Shown: positions 21,116-32,722, counted from the stretch's first letter. The stretch is DNA of 64,000 bases from Piezodorus guildinii (GCA_023052935.1 CM041294.1:98587616-98651615); one strand, 5' to 3'. Program-made: numbers and translations. The notes: generated by a model not told the origin, from the sequence alone.

Positions 21116-22554
21116 TACATAACTAAGTGAAAGTAAATAGAAAGAAACGTCAGCTATTCGAATGGCTAATGAATTATTCCAGTTGCTTTAGGTTAATTAA
21201 TGAAAATCTAATTCTAAATTATATATTATGTGAAATTTATTGTACGTTTAAGATATTGTACTGCACAGTACTAACATTTAAAAATAACAACTATAATAGC
21301 AAGTAGTACAAAAGAAGATCATTTAATATTTAGATAGAGAGAATTTCAACTAGCAGTATTTTAGGTTTATAAATGAAAAACTAGACAGGCAGCGAGGCAA
21401 TAGTACAAACTGCCTTTAAGACAGACTGAATTGCGCTGGTGACTTATTACTCTCCAGTTCTCTTCTTTGAACAGCACATCTTTCTTTGTCAACTATCGGC
21501 TCCTACTGACTCTTAATTTTCTTCTATTAACATCTTTATTGAGTGGCTAAACTAGCAACCTTTTCTAAGGGCATTGTGTTAAGTAAGCTATGTTTATATA
21601 GCATTCAACCTAAAAACCATAACAAAAAAAAAAACTGATTTATATAATGGATTTATATTTATATAATGGTAGCAAATAACTAGCCTAAAATAACCTGGTA
21701 ACTGATTTAATTCATTAAGCCTTGTAAATTCTGAAAAAATTGTACAAATTTACAAATGAATCATTTCATCTTTGTTTAAAACACTTAGGGGAATCTACAC
21801 TCATTTTTTTTTTTATTAGTCTTCAACATATCCATTTATAATGAAATGTACTTATATCTATAATAGCAACTTCGTAATTAGTTTATATGATAAATAAAAA
21901 ACTACATAATATTATAAATGAACATTCTGTTTAGCTAAGCAGGAATGAATCGACAAATTAAACAATCAACATCCCTCCAGATTAGGCATAATATGAATCC
22001 AAAATTGTAAAATTATAAAAATACAAACTAGACATGGCACAATCCAAGTAAAAATTAATTACTAAAAGTCCTAAATACACATCCTTAAAAAAATATTTGA
22101 TGACGCATATTTATGCGAGGAAAATAATCAGTTTACTTTGATATGTTTTTCGATATAGGCAGTCCCAAAGAATTGTATTTGTTTTCACAAATTAAGAATT
22201 TATCTTCTATCCTTAGCATAAAAAAGTCCAAATTAAACTCCTGTCATTCCTAATATTTATAAGTCCTGCTGAAAAGCCAAATACATGCAACAGAACCAGA
22301 AAACTGGCTATGTTCATAAAAAACAGTTATTTTATAATTAATTAAAATAAAATAATTTTAAATATCTATTTTACACATCGATCATATGCTGACAATATTG
22401 CTAATAAAGCAATCTAAAATATATAATAATAAGATTTGCATATGTACTTAAAATTGTTTCAACGTATATAAGTATTAATTGAAGAACTTATTGAATTTAT
22501 TTTAATTAAAACAATAGCATATGAATTAATATTACATTGTTACAGATGCTTAAA
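21116..22554. other. AT-rich stretch, no gene seen
   Basis: Only short frames. Nothing recognisable in either strand. Confidence 0.5.
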
Positions 22555-23258
22555 AATGGCCCAAAGTAGCCGAAATTCAACTTCATCTTATATATTTATT
22601 CATTTTTCATGAATGCTAAAAAGATTATATGGTTATTTTCATACATTCTACAAAATTAAAGGTACTTAGTGGAGGAAAATTTAAAATACCGGTATTTAAA
22701 CTCTGTCAGATTATTTCATTCAAGTTTCAACGTTTAAAAAAGTTTAATTTGACTGATTAAGAGTTTTGGTCTACGAGTTCATCATAACGGAAAACGCTCT
22801 TAGCAAGGAATGTTTTAACGTCTATTCACTAAAATATTTATTAATCGGCCTAAATAATAAACATAAATTGATCAAAGAATCAAAATTGGTTCAGTTTATT
22901 TGTTTGTAATGTTAAACAGGACATATTTTATTCGATTATATTTCAAATAAACTTTTTCTTAATAGATTTGAAAAATTTTATTTAGTTTCCATGGAAACCA
23001 CATTTAGCTTTCAGTGGAACATCTATAATCGTGAAATGATCTAAAAGTAGACATCATTATTAACAATGTTAGTTTATATGGATTTATAACAAATTGTATT
23101 TTAATTACTTTTGTTTAAAATTTGGTACTGTATGGAAGAATATACCCAGAAACATACTATACGTTGGCAACACTGAATCACCATAGCCTCCCTCTTAACA
23201 GCATTAAAATAACATACGTTCATAAGTTTATGGGCTTTTGACAACTTTCTATAAACTT
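22555..23258 (+). repeat. Old dispersed repeats (families D and 4190-like), left of the LINE insertion
   Basis: 22610-22740 (ACAAAATTAAAGGTACTTAG, AAAATACCGGTATTTAAA) matches the family D copy at 20660-20745. 22780-23190 matches the block at 4190-4830, including GTTGGCAACACTGAATCACC. The continuation of family D resumes at 26830, on the far side of the LINE, so the LINE landed inside this older repeat. Confidence 0.55.
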
Positions 23259-23569
23259 ATATGACTTGTTGTTGTTGTTTTAATTTTAAGGGCAAAAAAC
23301 TGCTGATGGTTATTATCGCCCTTACATCTTTACAAAAAACAAAATAAAAGGAAAAACGATTTACCAAAATGATGGAATCAGGAAAAAGAAAAAAATTAAG
23401 AAAAGAAAAAAACGAACAAAATACTAAAACAAACGAACAATACAGTAACATTCACAAATAATAAAAAATAAAATAAACGAAATTAACGATAATAATAAAT
23501 AACAAACAAATAACTCATAATAACAAATAAAACACGAATATAATAAAAATAATCAATAATATAAAAAAA

Positions 23570-23608
23570 AAATAATAATAAATAAATAAATAAATAAATA
23601 AATAAAAA

Positions 23609-23707
<99 letters not shown>

Positions 23708-23824
23708 AAAATAAAATAAATAATAATAATAATTTAAGTATTAATAAATAAAATTGAATTTTAGTTTAAACTGAATGATGAAGAATAAGAAAAAATAATA
23801 TAAATGAAATTATATATATATACA

Positions 23825-23890
<66 letters not shown>
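23570..23890. repeat. Microsatellite cluster in the LINE 3' UTR
   Basis: (AAAT)n at about 23575-23605, then (AT)n runs at 23616-23702 and 23828-23890, separated by A-rich sequence. They lie between the RNase H stop codon (23917) and the conserved 3' hairpin, that is, inside the element. Confidence 0.9.
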
Positions 23891-23893
<3 letters not shown>

Positions 23894-23916
23894 CAAAAAG
23901 AATAAGAAAATTTATG

Positions 23917-24813
23917 TTATATTTGCTGGAACAGACGAATATTCTTTATAAACTTGATGGCACTGCTGATAATTGCTTCATTATCGCTCAAAGCCTCAGA
24001 GACATGGCGTGGTACCCCACATTTTTCAATTTCTCTCCTGTACCGTGGACAGTCCTCAAAAATATGACTCACCGTGAGAGTCACTTTACAGTGATTACAT
24101 TGAGGCGGATTTTTCCTTGTAATAAGATATTCATGTGTGAGGCGGCAGTGCCCTATCCTCAGGCGGGTGATGACTACCTCCTCTCGCCGGCATGTTCTGG
24201 AAGATGTAGCCCAGGAGCTGACAGTGGGTTTAATGTCTTTAAGTTTGTTATTTGCTAATATATCCCAGGTCTGCTGCCATTCATATAATATTTTTGCTTT
24301 TAATGGTTTAAATAACTCTGATGGTGGGACATAGGAGGGCGTTATTTCTTCTAACGAATGAGTCTCTGCTGCTGCTTTGTCAACTTGCTCGTTTCCGAAT
24401 ATTCCAGAATGACTGGGAACCCAAAAAAAAATTATTCTTCTAGAAGAGACCTCTAGCTGCTTAATTCTATAGTGGACCTCCTGAACAATGGGATTTTCAG
24501 AAAAGAGATTTGAAATAGCTCTGAGAGCACTAAGTGAGTCTGAGCAAACAATTATTGATTCTCCTGGAGATGATAAGGCTAGAAGGATAGATCTTTGGAT
24601 AGCCGTCAACTCAGCGGTGAAAACACTACAATTCCTATTCAGTTTGTACTTGTAGAATTTGTCACCGTCTAGCACTGCACACGCAGTAGACTCGTTAGTT
24701 TTTGAACCATCAGTATAGATGACTTTGTCGTACTGATGTTTGTGAAGTTCAGTTAGGAAAGTTTGGGAGATTTCTTGTGGAGAAACAGTTTTTACTTTGG
24801 ATATTTTCAACAT
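23917..24813 (-). CDS. RNase H domain of the LINE ORF2 (C-terminal part)
   Basis: This is the RNase H that degrades the RNA strand of the hybrid after target-primed reverse transcription. All catalytic positions are visible in this frame: D35 in YTDGS, E68 in FTAELTAI, D92 in CSDSLSAL, and H135/D145 in HSGIFGNEQVDKAA. After it comes the conserved tail RREEVVITRLRIGHCRLTHE and a CxxC...H....C cluster (CNHCKVTLTVSHIFEDC) typical of LINE ORF2 C-termini. The Met at 24813 is probably not a real start: the reading frame was continuous with the RT at 24807, from which it is now shifted. The RT stop and this start overlap by seven bases. Confidence 0.85.
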   Translation of the reverse strand: MLKISKVKTVSPQEISQTFLTELHKHQYDKVIYTDGSKTNESTACAVLDGDKFYKYKLNRNCSVFTAELTAIQRSILLALSSPGESIIVCSDSLSALRAISNLFSENPIVQEVHYRIKQLEVSSRRIIFFWVPSHSGIFGNEQVDKAAAETHSLEEITPSYVPPSELFKPLKAKILYEWQQTWDILANNKLKDIKPTVSSWATSSRTCRREEVVITRLRIGHCRLTHEYLITRKNPPQCNHCKVTLTVSHIFEDCPRYRREIEKCGVPRHVSEALSDNEAIISSAIKFIKNIRLFQQI

Positions 24814-26834
24814 TTTACAGTTGACGCTAGGAGGTGACAGTGTCCATGGTGGTAGCGTCCAAGGTTTTTCTCCGGTTTTATAAATGGATGCTGCACCAAT
24901 TCAGAGACCACCCATCTCATTCTGTACCAGAGGGGACGGGATGAGTTTTTCAATCCTCTATATTTGTCAGCGTTTTCCTGTAGAAATAAAGAACTGTAGA
25001 CAGGGTTGTCAGGTTGTGTATAAATTTTAGTTATATATTTAGCGGCTAGCTTTTGGCGACGATAAGAAAGAGGTAGAACTCCTGCTTCCACGCAAAGACT
25101 ATTTACTGGGCTAGTTCTAAATGCTCCGGTTGAAAGGCGTATACCGGCATGGTGAACTGCATCTAATTTTTTTATTTTATTACAAGTAGTAGAGGCATAG
25201 ATGAAGCAACCGTGATCTATTTTACTAATTATTAATGTCTCATGTATACGGAGCATTGTTTTCCTGTCTGATCCCCATCTGGTGTTTCCCAATTTTTTCA
25301 GGATTTTTATTCTACTCACGGTCTTAGAGTGAAGTTGTTCTATATGGACAGACCAGGTTAGTTTACTATCGAGGTATAGTCCTAAAAACCGAACATGATT
25401 TTTGTAGGCCAGAGCAATATTATTTAAATTGACTTGCGGTGGTATGCTCGGATTTCTATGACGACTAAAATGTACGCAACACGTTTTACTTGTGGAAAAC
25501 GTAAACGCTGTTTCTTGGGACCATAAAGCTAGTTTATTCACAGTATTTTGGAGACTCACCTTGATATTTTGAAGATCGTGTGATTTACTAAGAATAGCAA
25601 AATCATCAGCGAATAAGTAGCCGGTGACGTTAGGTGTTAAGCAGTCAGTGATTCTTCTTATTGCGATGGAAAACAAGGTAGTACTCAAAACAGAGCCTTG
25701 GGGTACACCATTACTAACATATTTTTTGACAGATGTGGTTCCGCCAATCATTACCCTGTAGGACCTTGTTCCGAGGAAGCCTTTGATAAAGTTGGCGAGA
25801 TTTCCTCTCACTCCCCATTGGTGTAGTTGCTGAAGAATATTATACTGTCGGACGATATCAAAGGCGTTTTTTATGTCAAAAAATATTCCTACTGAATGTT
25901 CCTTGTTGACAAACGCATCTTGGATTTCCGTGGTTATACGTACTAGGTTGTCGATTGTGGAACGTTTCTTGCGGAAACCACATTGTAAGTTGTCTTGTGC
26001 GTTTATTTCTTCTAATATCCATATAAGGCGTTTATTCACCATCCTTTCTAAGATTTTACACAAGCAATTAGTTAGGGAAATCGGTCGGTAGCTGGTCACG
26101 TCATTTTTAGGTTTACCAGCTTTCAGTACTGGGATAATTATCGAATCTTTCCACTGGATAGGGATAGTGCCACTTGTCCATATCTTGTTGTAGAAGTCAA
26201 GGATTACACTTAATTGTTGAACAGGTAGGTTTTTAATCATTTCATAGGTCACATCGTCAGGTCCAGGTGACTTACCTTTTAATTCAGTGAGAGTTACTTT
26301 GAGTTCTCTCATATTGAAAGGCATGTTATAGGTTTCTTGATTTTGTGATGTAAAGTCAAGTAGGTTTCTGGTTGATTCCTGATTGGAGAAGATTGGTGTT
26401 TCATCATTTTCGGCTCCGTACATTGAGAAAAAAGTTGCAAATTCATTTGCTACTATCTCTTCATCACAAATAACGTTTCCTCCAACGTTTAAATAAATCG
26501 GTTGGAACGATCGTTTACCTTCTACAGCTCTAATTTTCTTCCAGACTACTGAAGTAGGCGTATTTGAGTTTATAGAAGAAACATACTGTTGCCAAGATGT
26601 TGTTTTGTGGTAGCATATTACTCTTTTACACATGGCTTTGGCTTTTTTATAATCAATAAAATTTTGTAAAGTCATATTTCTTTTGAATGTCCTGTAAGAT
26701 TTTCTCTTTTTCTGTATAGCTTCTTTACAGGCAGTGTTAAACCATGGTACAGGTTGCCTTTTGGGTGTAGATGATGTTTTGGGGATAGAACACTCTGCAG
26801 CTTCCCATATGACTTCCCATATGACTTGTTTCAT
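24807..26834 (-). CDS. Reverse transcriptase of the LINE ORF2
   Basis: The protein begins in the linker between endonuclease and RT (PVPWFNTACKEAIQKKRK), then RT blocks follow: LKGKSPGPDDVTYEMIK, SYRPISLTNCLCKILERM, QCGFRKKRSTIDNL, FFDIKNAFD, GVPQGSVLS and the catalytic FADD (about residues 408-411). Motifs and order fit the I/R1-like LINEs with a downstream RNase H. The first five residues (MKQVI) come from the duplicated target DNA, not from the element; the element proper starts at 26818. No internal stop is present. The frame is lost at 24807, so ORF2 cannot be read through into RNase H in this copy. Confidence 0.88.
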   Translation of the reverse strand: MKQVIWEVIWEAAECSIPKTSSTPKRQPVPWFNTACKEAIQKKRKSYRTFKRNMTLQNFIDYKKAKAMCKRVICYHKTTSWQQYVSSINSNTPTSVVWKKIRAVEGKRSFQPIYLNVGGNVICDEEIVANEFATFFSMYGAENDETPIFSNQESTRNLLDFTSQNQETYNMPFNMRELKVTLTELKGKSPGPDDVTYEMIKNLPVQQLSVILDFYNKIWTSGTIPIQWKDSIIIPVLKAGKPKNDVTSYRPISLTNCLCKILERMVNKRLIWILEEINAQDNLQCGFRKKRSTIDNLVRITTEIQDAFVNKEHSVGIFFDIKNAFDIVRQYNILQQLHQWGVRGNLANFIKGFLGTRSYRVMIGGTTSVKKYVSNGVPQGSVLSTTLFSIAIRRITDCLTPNVTGYLFADDFAILSKSHDLQNIKVSLQNTVNKLALWSQETAFTFSTSKTCCVHFSRHRNPSIPPQVNLNNIALAYKNHVRFLGLYLDSKLTWSVHIEQLHSKTVSRIKILKKLGNTRWGSDRKTMLRIHETLIISKIDHGCFIYASTTCNKIKKLDAVHHAGIRLSTGAFRTSPVNSLCVEAGVLPLSYRRQKLAAKYITKIYTQPDNPVYSSLFLQENADKYRGLKNSSRPLWYRMRWVVSELVQHPFIKPEKNLGRYHHGHCHLLASTVKC

Positions 26835-27120
26835 TGCATATTAACTTTTCTAAAATCTTTTGCTTTCCAGCGGTGTATTATACGTCCATGTTACTACTCA
26901 TAATTCAGGAATAATTTTTTTAAGACCTGATTACAGAAAATTTAATTTTCCCTCCTAAAGAAAAACTAAATTGCAATGTATTTTATTTTTAAACCTTAAG
27001 GATAGAATTCCCTAAATTATTGTAAAAATCATATCAAATTCCGATGGGTAAGCATGGGTAGTTTCCGATAGCGGAAAGCAAGGTATATAATAGAGGTAAC
27101 CAATCGTATCTTGATACTAC
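26830..27120 (+). repeat. Old dispersed repeat family D, right of the LINE insertion
   Basis: CTTTTCTAAAATCTTTTGCTTTCC.GCGGTGTATTATACGTCC matches 20475-20525 and, inverted, 56440-56490. It is the continuation of the block that ends at 23258. Confidence 0.6.
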
Positions 27121-27957
27121 CTGTCTATTAAATATATGAAAAAAACGTATATTCATGACTTTGAATATCAGAGTAGTAATGAAAAATTCCCTAAAGTCAA
27201 GGATGGAGGTTATGACGTTATAAGAGGGCGTGAATATGGCTCAACACGCTACCCAGACCTGCATTTTAAGTCGATTGCAGAATTTTAATCGATCTAGCCA
27301 ACTTACCCTACTTCTAAACTTTGGAAAATTCATAAATAATGTTATTTCTAATTCTTATTTTCGTGAAGAAAAAAATCATTTAATTTATCGTCATAAAAAA
27401 GTTAAATGTCCTAAAAGAAAATATGTCTGACTTTTTAGGAGTAATTATGTTATATGTTATAATAACTATGCTTTGACTCATGTTCTTGGACACACGTAAA
27501 GTGAAAACTTACGAAAAGTATCCCGATTTAAAATAACCTTGAACTCCACTTTATTTTGCTTCCTCATCTTAAAAATGTTTAATAATTTGAAAATTTTGGT
27601 TCTTACGTTTAAAGTTTGAAATATTAATTATGCTTACAATATATTAATTACAATAAATTACTTAAATACAATAAAATGCTTACGATAAATTAATTAATGG
27701 CAGTCTTTATTCATACATACCCAACCGACAAAAGGACCAATAAAAATAACGAGGCCTTGAAGCTGAAATTTTCCCTTACTGACAAAGTGTGCAATTAGGG
27801 TTTGAGAAATTCGTTCTATAACTGTTTTAAAAAAATATATTTTATTATATAACTCAAAAACTTGAATGAAATCAAATCATCTTTATATGACCGGTATTAG
27901 CAATGACACTAAATATATAATAAATGTACTTAAACATATTGGACTTTATATCTATGA
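27121..27957. other. AT-rich stretch, no gene seen
   Basis: No recognisable coding or repeat feature. Confidence 0.5.
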
Positions 27958-28200
27958 TTCATGTGCAGGATACAACGAAATCTTGCCTACACAGGGTTGT
28001 CGAATGATTACCGTCCAAGCCGAAGTCCCTGAGATCAGAATTAACACAATCCTCACCACTGACGTCTCGGCCTACCTTTTGGATGCCTACCAGTCGGCTC
28101 ATTGCATTCCAACTTTTCGGAACTCTTTCTTCACTGAGCTTAACAACTTTACTCACTAATTTCAGCCGTGGCGATGCTATCAACTCAATTATACTGACAG
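27958..28200 (-). pseudogene. RTE-type reverse transcriptase relic 2 (C-terminal end)
   Basis: The minus strand reads IASPRLKLVSKVVKLSEERV, SRLVGIQKVGR, GEDCVNSDLRDFGLDGNHST. It is collinear with the C-terminal end of the RTE piece at 32723-33585 (IASRRLKWAIKVVGLGEGRI, RRWEDCVKADLGSLGLNGEH). Only the last ~75 codons remain; small indels relative to the other copy. Confidence 0.75.
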
Positions 28201-28855
28201 GGTACTAGATTCGTAATTCCGCGTTGTGTAACATTATAAACTATCCAGTAGCTTTATATCTCTTGGGACCAAATATTTTATGGAGTATCTTATTCTCAAA
28301 AATCTTTAAAAGTCGTTCATGCTTTAAAGTAAATGCCACGAAACCATGAAAACAATAAAAATCGCAACACTACGTAAGTTATTTGCTTCAGGTTTATTAT
28401 AGGAAATGTAGTGTGCTTTTTAAGAAACTGAAAGGAAAGGTTATTATTTTACTAAAGAAAAAGTACGTTTTTGGCGGAAATGTTTTTGTACACTTCGGAA
28501 CGAATTAATATGTATGTACACAATACCTTTTAAAAAGAACTATAACTTTCAAATGCATTCTTTAAGTACTTATGTTTATTTTTAGGTGAAATCTATTAAC
28601 GAATTTAATCAATTAGAATATAAGTATGTACATAATATACTTCGTTTGGTTTTAGAAATCAACGTCTGAATTATTTTTACTCAGATTAATTATATATACT
28701 AAACTGAATAATATGGATGTGACCGTTGATTAATTAAACTCTGGTTAATGATTTTGTAATAGATGGCTTAATCACCCCTGTGTGTTAGTATGGAAGGCAG
28801 CCTTGTAACTACATGGTATTCTCGGTACTGCTGTTTATTTATTCAGACTGCTACT
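28201..28855. other. AT-rich stretch, no gene seen
   Basis: 28201-28330 may still belong to the RTE relic (GGGACCAAATATTTTATGGAG resembles its coding sequence read backwards). Beyond that nothing is recognised. Confidence 0.4.
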
Positions 28856-28861
28856 CAGTTA

Positions 28862-28990
28862 TCCTCTCAACGCTGAGTGGAACCCTTTCCACCCTCAGCC
28901 CCTTTGGAGGAAATTCCCCTAGGACTACGGGAATTGAGACCGCGTGTCGTAAAATTCTGAGATACAACCGCTACACTCCTCGGTATAAAA
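28862..28990 (-). repeat. Possible SINE or other small repeat
   Basis: On the minus strand a tRNA-like order is suggested: GTGTAGCGGTTGTATC followed about 35 bases later by GCGGTCTCAATTCCCG. The B box is poor. The rest is GC-richer than the flanks, with a GCTGAGGGTGG...CCACTCAGCG inverted pair. No second copy was found in the window. Confidence 0.3.
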
Positions 28991-29366
28991 ACACCGCTCC
29001 AATCTACATAATTTATTATGTATGTATGTATTATTAGTTGAGGTATAAAATAAAAAAATAGCTTGGATGTTAAATTTATTTAGCCACTGTGAGAAAAGTA
29101 CGATTTATTAAATAAATAAATAAATTATGATAAATGTAATTTTTTTCGTTTCTTAGTATGGGACATCCTTTCTTAATAAGCATGAAAAAATGCGCGCTCA
29201 TTGTTTCTCTTGATCTTTTTTTGTTTTCGAACAGATTTTATTACAATTTCAATGTTTACAACTTTATTTTGTAATGAGGTATCCAAATAAATGACCTATC
29301 ACCCTTCTCTCGCCGTCGTCAGTCATTTCCTACACATAAATGATTTTTAAGTAATTATTTTTGAAG

Positions 29367-29663
29367 AGGGAGCGGCGTGGTCTAGTAGATAGAGCACTAG
29401 TGTACTGTTCTCCGGTTCCTAGGTTCGAATCCTAGCTGTAGCACAATATTATTTATTCCCTTAATTCAGCCGGAGGGCGGCCAAAGGGTATTGAAGTCCC
29501 TCCTGGAGCAGACCCTTTTTCTCTAAAGTGGGTACCCAAAGTTGAAAAAAAGCTGGCGGCTGAGTGTGATCTTATCCTAGTCACTTTATTGCACGGCCGT
29601 TGGCCTAGAAATAGTACAGATATGTACTGAGCCCAAGACCCTTAATGAGTAGTAGAGGTACAG
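29367..29663 (+). repeat. tRNA-derived SINE, family A, copy 2
   Basis: Collinear with 18669-18998: GGCGTGGTCTAGTAGATAGAG (A box), GGTTCGAATCC (B box), CCCTCCTGGAGCAGACCC, and TACTGAGCCCAAGACCC near the end. More diverged, with small deletions; no clear target duplication. Confidence 0.85.
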
Positions 29664-31462
29664 TATCAGAATCGGCTGAACTAATATTCAAAATTAGGAT
29701 TCCAAATCTTTGGATCTTTATAACTGTAATCGAAATTGATCCATCAAAAATTTTATCCTTGTATTTTAGTGCTTATAATTTCATTCTGCTCTATAATACA
29801 TCACAGACGTAAAATAAGATGCCTACGATAAAAGTTAAATAAATTAATAAATTTAGGCTTTATTATAAGTTGTATTGTAGGTAATACAATTCAAAATTAT
29901 TACCACTAGTAATTAAAAACTAGCGAAATCAGCTAAAAAATTTTTATTAGTCATATTTGTTTTAAATGTTTTTTAATATGTTATTTTGGCGATAAGGTGG
30001 CTTTTACCTTACTTGTGCGGCGCAAAAGTTAAAATGTTGATAAAATGTTTAGACTAAATAAATAAGCCTGTTTTATTGATACTGATTAAGTATAATGAAT
30101 AGTGTTTCAAATCGTTTTCTAGATCAAGAAGATAGCAAATTTTAAACTTTGGGTTTTAGCACATATCTAATAAATATTTGTTTCCATTATAAGCCATCTG
30201 TTTCCAGGTGGCTTTAACTGAGAAGTGCTTATCTGAGAGGGAACGAACACACAGGCACCTTATTCACTTCGCGGCCACACAGTCCTCAAATTACTGCCTT
30301 AACTTTCTCTCACAGCTTCCTGACTGTTAAAGCCTTAAATTTAAAATTACTTTTCGCTATATTATATTTGTATTAGGTTCATGCGAAATTCAAGAAATAT
30401 AAAGTAATTTGCTTAATGATGTTTTTTTGATTATCGTTTATTTGATGCAGCTTATATCTCTGATTATTTGGTGTATACGAAAAGCAAGTATATGTCAAGT
30501 CAATATTTTACCCAAAAAATATATTATTATAATAATTTCGGAAGATAAGTTGTGTATACTATATTACAAAACAAACTATAGAAGATATGATTTTATTGTA
30601 TTAATATAAGAATAAATATATTAGTATAGAATATTATACAATGGTCATAAGCATATTCCTAAAAGATTCTTTCTAAAGATTCAGACATTTTTAAACTTGG
30701 AGAAATGATATTTTGAATGCATAACCGTTATAGAAAAATATCCATTCTTCTTCATATTGTTCTATATTGAACATGAATATGCTCAGAAGAGGAAAAAGAT
30801 TCGAAGTGTTTTTATTAAGCTAAAGGAAAATATTTTTACATCTTTTATTAAATAATCGTTATCATTCGTCCAATTTAAAAAATATATTATTAATATTATA
30901 AAAATATATTATTAAATTGATATTATGAATGTCACCACTAACCAAATTATTTATTGATGATTTCGTTATATATTTTTTAATCACCCCCTTTTTTACACTT
31001 TTTTGTCAAGTGTAACATAATATTTATTTATATTATTTAAATTGTTATTATTATAAATTTATATGTATATTTATATTTAGATAAGATCCAGTTAGAGCAC
31101 AAACACTCTTGAGTTTATTTCCAATTCTACTAAGAAATTTTATTATTTAGGATTAGCCAATGGATGGCCAATGGATGGTTAACTGTGGTTGTAAAATCTG
31201 TTTAAATGCATCTTATACTATACTCTCAATTTTACAAATATTTTTTAACACATGGAAATATTTCTCCGTTAGTTAATTGTAAAATCATTTAACATTTTAG
31301 GTGTATATCTACTTCTCTCAGTGATAGACAGTTTACCATTTCGGTTATAATAACAGTTAATATAATTACCTTAGAGGACGCAATTTAGAAAACTTCGGAT
31401 ATAAACCCTGTTTGAAATTTTTAATGATCACGAGACCTACCTAACGTTAGTGAAATATATAT
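29664..31462. other. AT-rich stretch, no gene seen
   Basis: Frames are short and low-complexity. A moderately GC-rich patch at 30210-30310 matches nothing I know. Confidence 0.5.
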
Positions 31463-31464
31463 TA

Positions 31465-31609
31465 GGGGTATTCACTACATTTGCTATAGCATGCTATTTG
31501 TGCTATTTTGCTAAACCCATCAATTTTATACAGGAAATAACTGTATAAACTCGACGGGTTTAGCAAAATAACACAAATAGCATGCTATAGCAAACGTAGT
31601 GAGTACCCC
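31465..31609. mobile_element. 145-bp palindromic MITE, copy 1
   Basis: Starts GGGGTATTCACTAC and ends with the inverse complement GTAGTGAGTACCCC. The two arms (GCTATAGCATGCTATTTGTG, then TATTTTGCTAAACCC) pair over about 65 bases with few mismatches around a short centre, so the whole element can form one long hairpin. TA flanks both ends. An element of the same length and sequence lies at 52815-52959. Non-coding. Confidence 0.9.
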
Positions 31610-31639
31610 TATTATACAATGTGGATATAATTAGTCGAC

Positions 31640-31860
31640 CGTTTGAGAATTACTGGAGGGAATTAGTCCTGGTGGCGGTCAGTAAATGAAACAACTAAAT
31701 AGTTTTAACTATTTATTGTTTGCTAACCAATAAATAGTTGTTTATTGGTATAAATTATAAAATGTAAATGTTTATTGGCATAAATAACTATTTATTGTTT
31801 TTTGTTTCATTTACTGACCGCCACAAGGAATAATTCCTTTCAGTAAATTATACATTGATA
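31640..31860. repeat. Foldback repeat
   Basis: GTGGCGGTCAGTAAATGAAAC on the left pairs with GTTTCATTTACTGACCGCCAC on the right, and the match continues outward (GGAATTAGTCC / GGAATAATTCC) and inward (ACTATTTATTG / AATAACTATTTATTG-type words). The centre is AT-rich with ATTGG(T/C)ATAAAT repeats. A single arm also occurs at 7830-7900. Confidence 0.75.
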
Positions 31861-32264
31861 GAAAGAGTTTAATCAAAATCGTTTGAGCCGTTTGGTACTC
31901 GATAAAATGGTATTAATGGCACGGTAAGTATAAATTAGTGAAAAATTTTAAAAAATCAATGTATTTGGTTACTGATTAACTATTCTTGAATTCCATCATT
32001 AATGAAACTTTCTTGTTGAATCCTCGTTAATTATGGGATAGACTAACTATGATACACTAAATCATCATGAGATCCGATAATAATTAATATACCAGTCATT
32101 AATTTATTAATATTAAAATTGGTTGAAGAATGGTGAACATAAATGGAACGAGTGAACTCGCATAGGTAAAGTCTTGACTATAATCTTAATTTTTGAAGTA
32201 TTTTAAAATTAGGTATATTTTTGCTGATTCGAATCATAATTTACCTTTTTTTACAAGTATAGAA
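31861..32264. other. AT-rich stretch, no gene seen
   Basis: A word AATCAAAATCGTTTGAGCCG near 31872 resembles family D. Otherwise nothing recognised. Confidence 0.45.
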
Positions 32265-32700
32265 TAGAAAAATAATTTTTATTCTGGGACTGGGTCCCTT
32301 AAGAACAATATGATATGTACAATTAAGATATACAACGTTTCTGGCTACAAGACCTAAGGATTATAATTGATTCTTATTCACAAATCTTTAAGAAGAAAAG
32401 AAGGATGCAATAAAACATAAGAGTAAAATAAATAAAAGAGTAAAATAAATAAATAACGTCTCATATGTTGAACAAAACGAAACATTGAAACTAATTCATA
32501 ATAATTGATCTATATAAGAATATGGACAATAAACCATAAATGTTCTTTTTGAATAGATATTAGATTTGAAATACCATGCTTGTAGAGCATCTGTTTAAGA
32601 TGACAATAGGTATAGGGAAGAAGCATGGCGGATATGAATAGGTAGTGACTTGAAGTATTTGATGTTATTACATTATATATTCATTAGTAATTTCATAAGG
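32265..32700 (-). pseudogene. 3' end of a CR1/L2-like LINE
   Basis: The minus strand ends in a hairpin GGGACCCAGTCCC followed by AGAATAAA (about 32280), as at 7345 and 58790. The coding end (SHYLFISAMLLPYTYCHLK, 32590-32660) is barely recognisable as the LWNSLP..IR tail of the 7340 copy. A decayed 5'-truncated copy. Confidence 0.5.
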
Positions 32701-32722
32701 AAACATTCCATAAAGTTAAAAT

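Larger units (their letters stand above)
23270..26818 (-). mobile_element. 5'-truncated RT-RNase H LINE (I/R1-like group) with (CAA)n tail and TSD
   Basis: The direct repeat ATATGACTTGT is present at 23259-23269 and 26819-26829 and delimits one minus-strand insertion of about 3.55 kb. Its 3' end (left) carries a hairpin of AAGGGC and GCCCTT (about 23288-23328) followed by CAACAACAACAA, a simple-repeat tail used by several I-like LINEs. The 3' UTR is swollen by A-rich and (AT)n microsatellites (23560-23890). RT and RNase H frames are open but joined by a frameshift. The endonuclease is lost. Confidence 0.9.
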
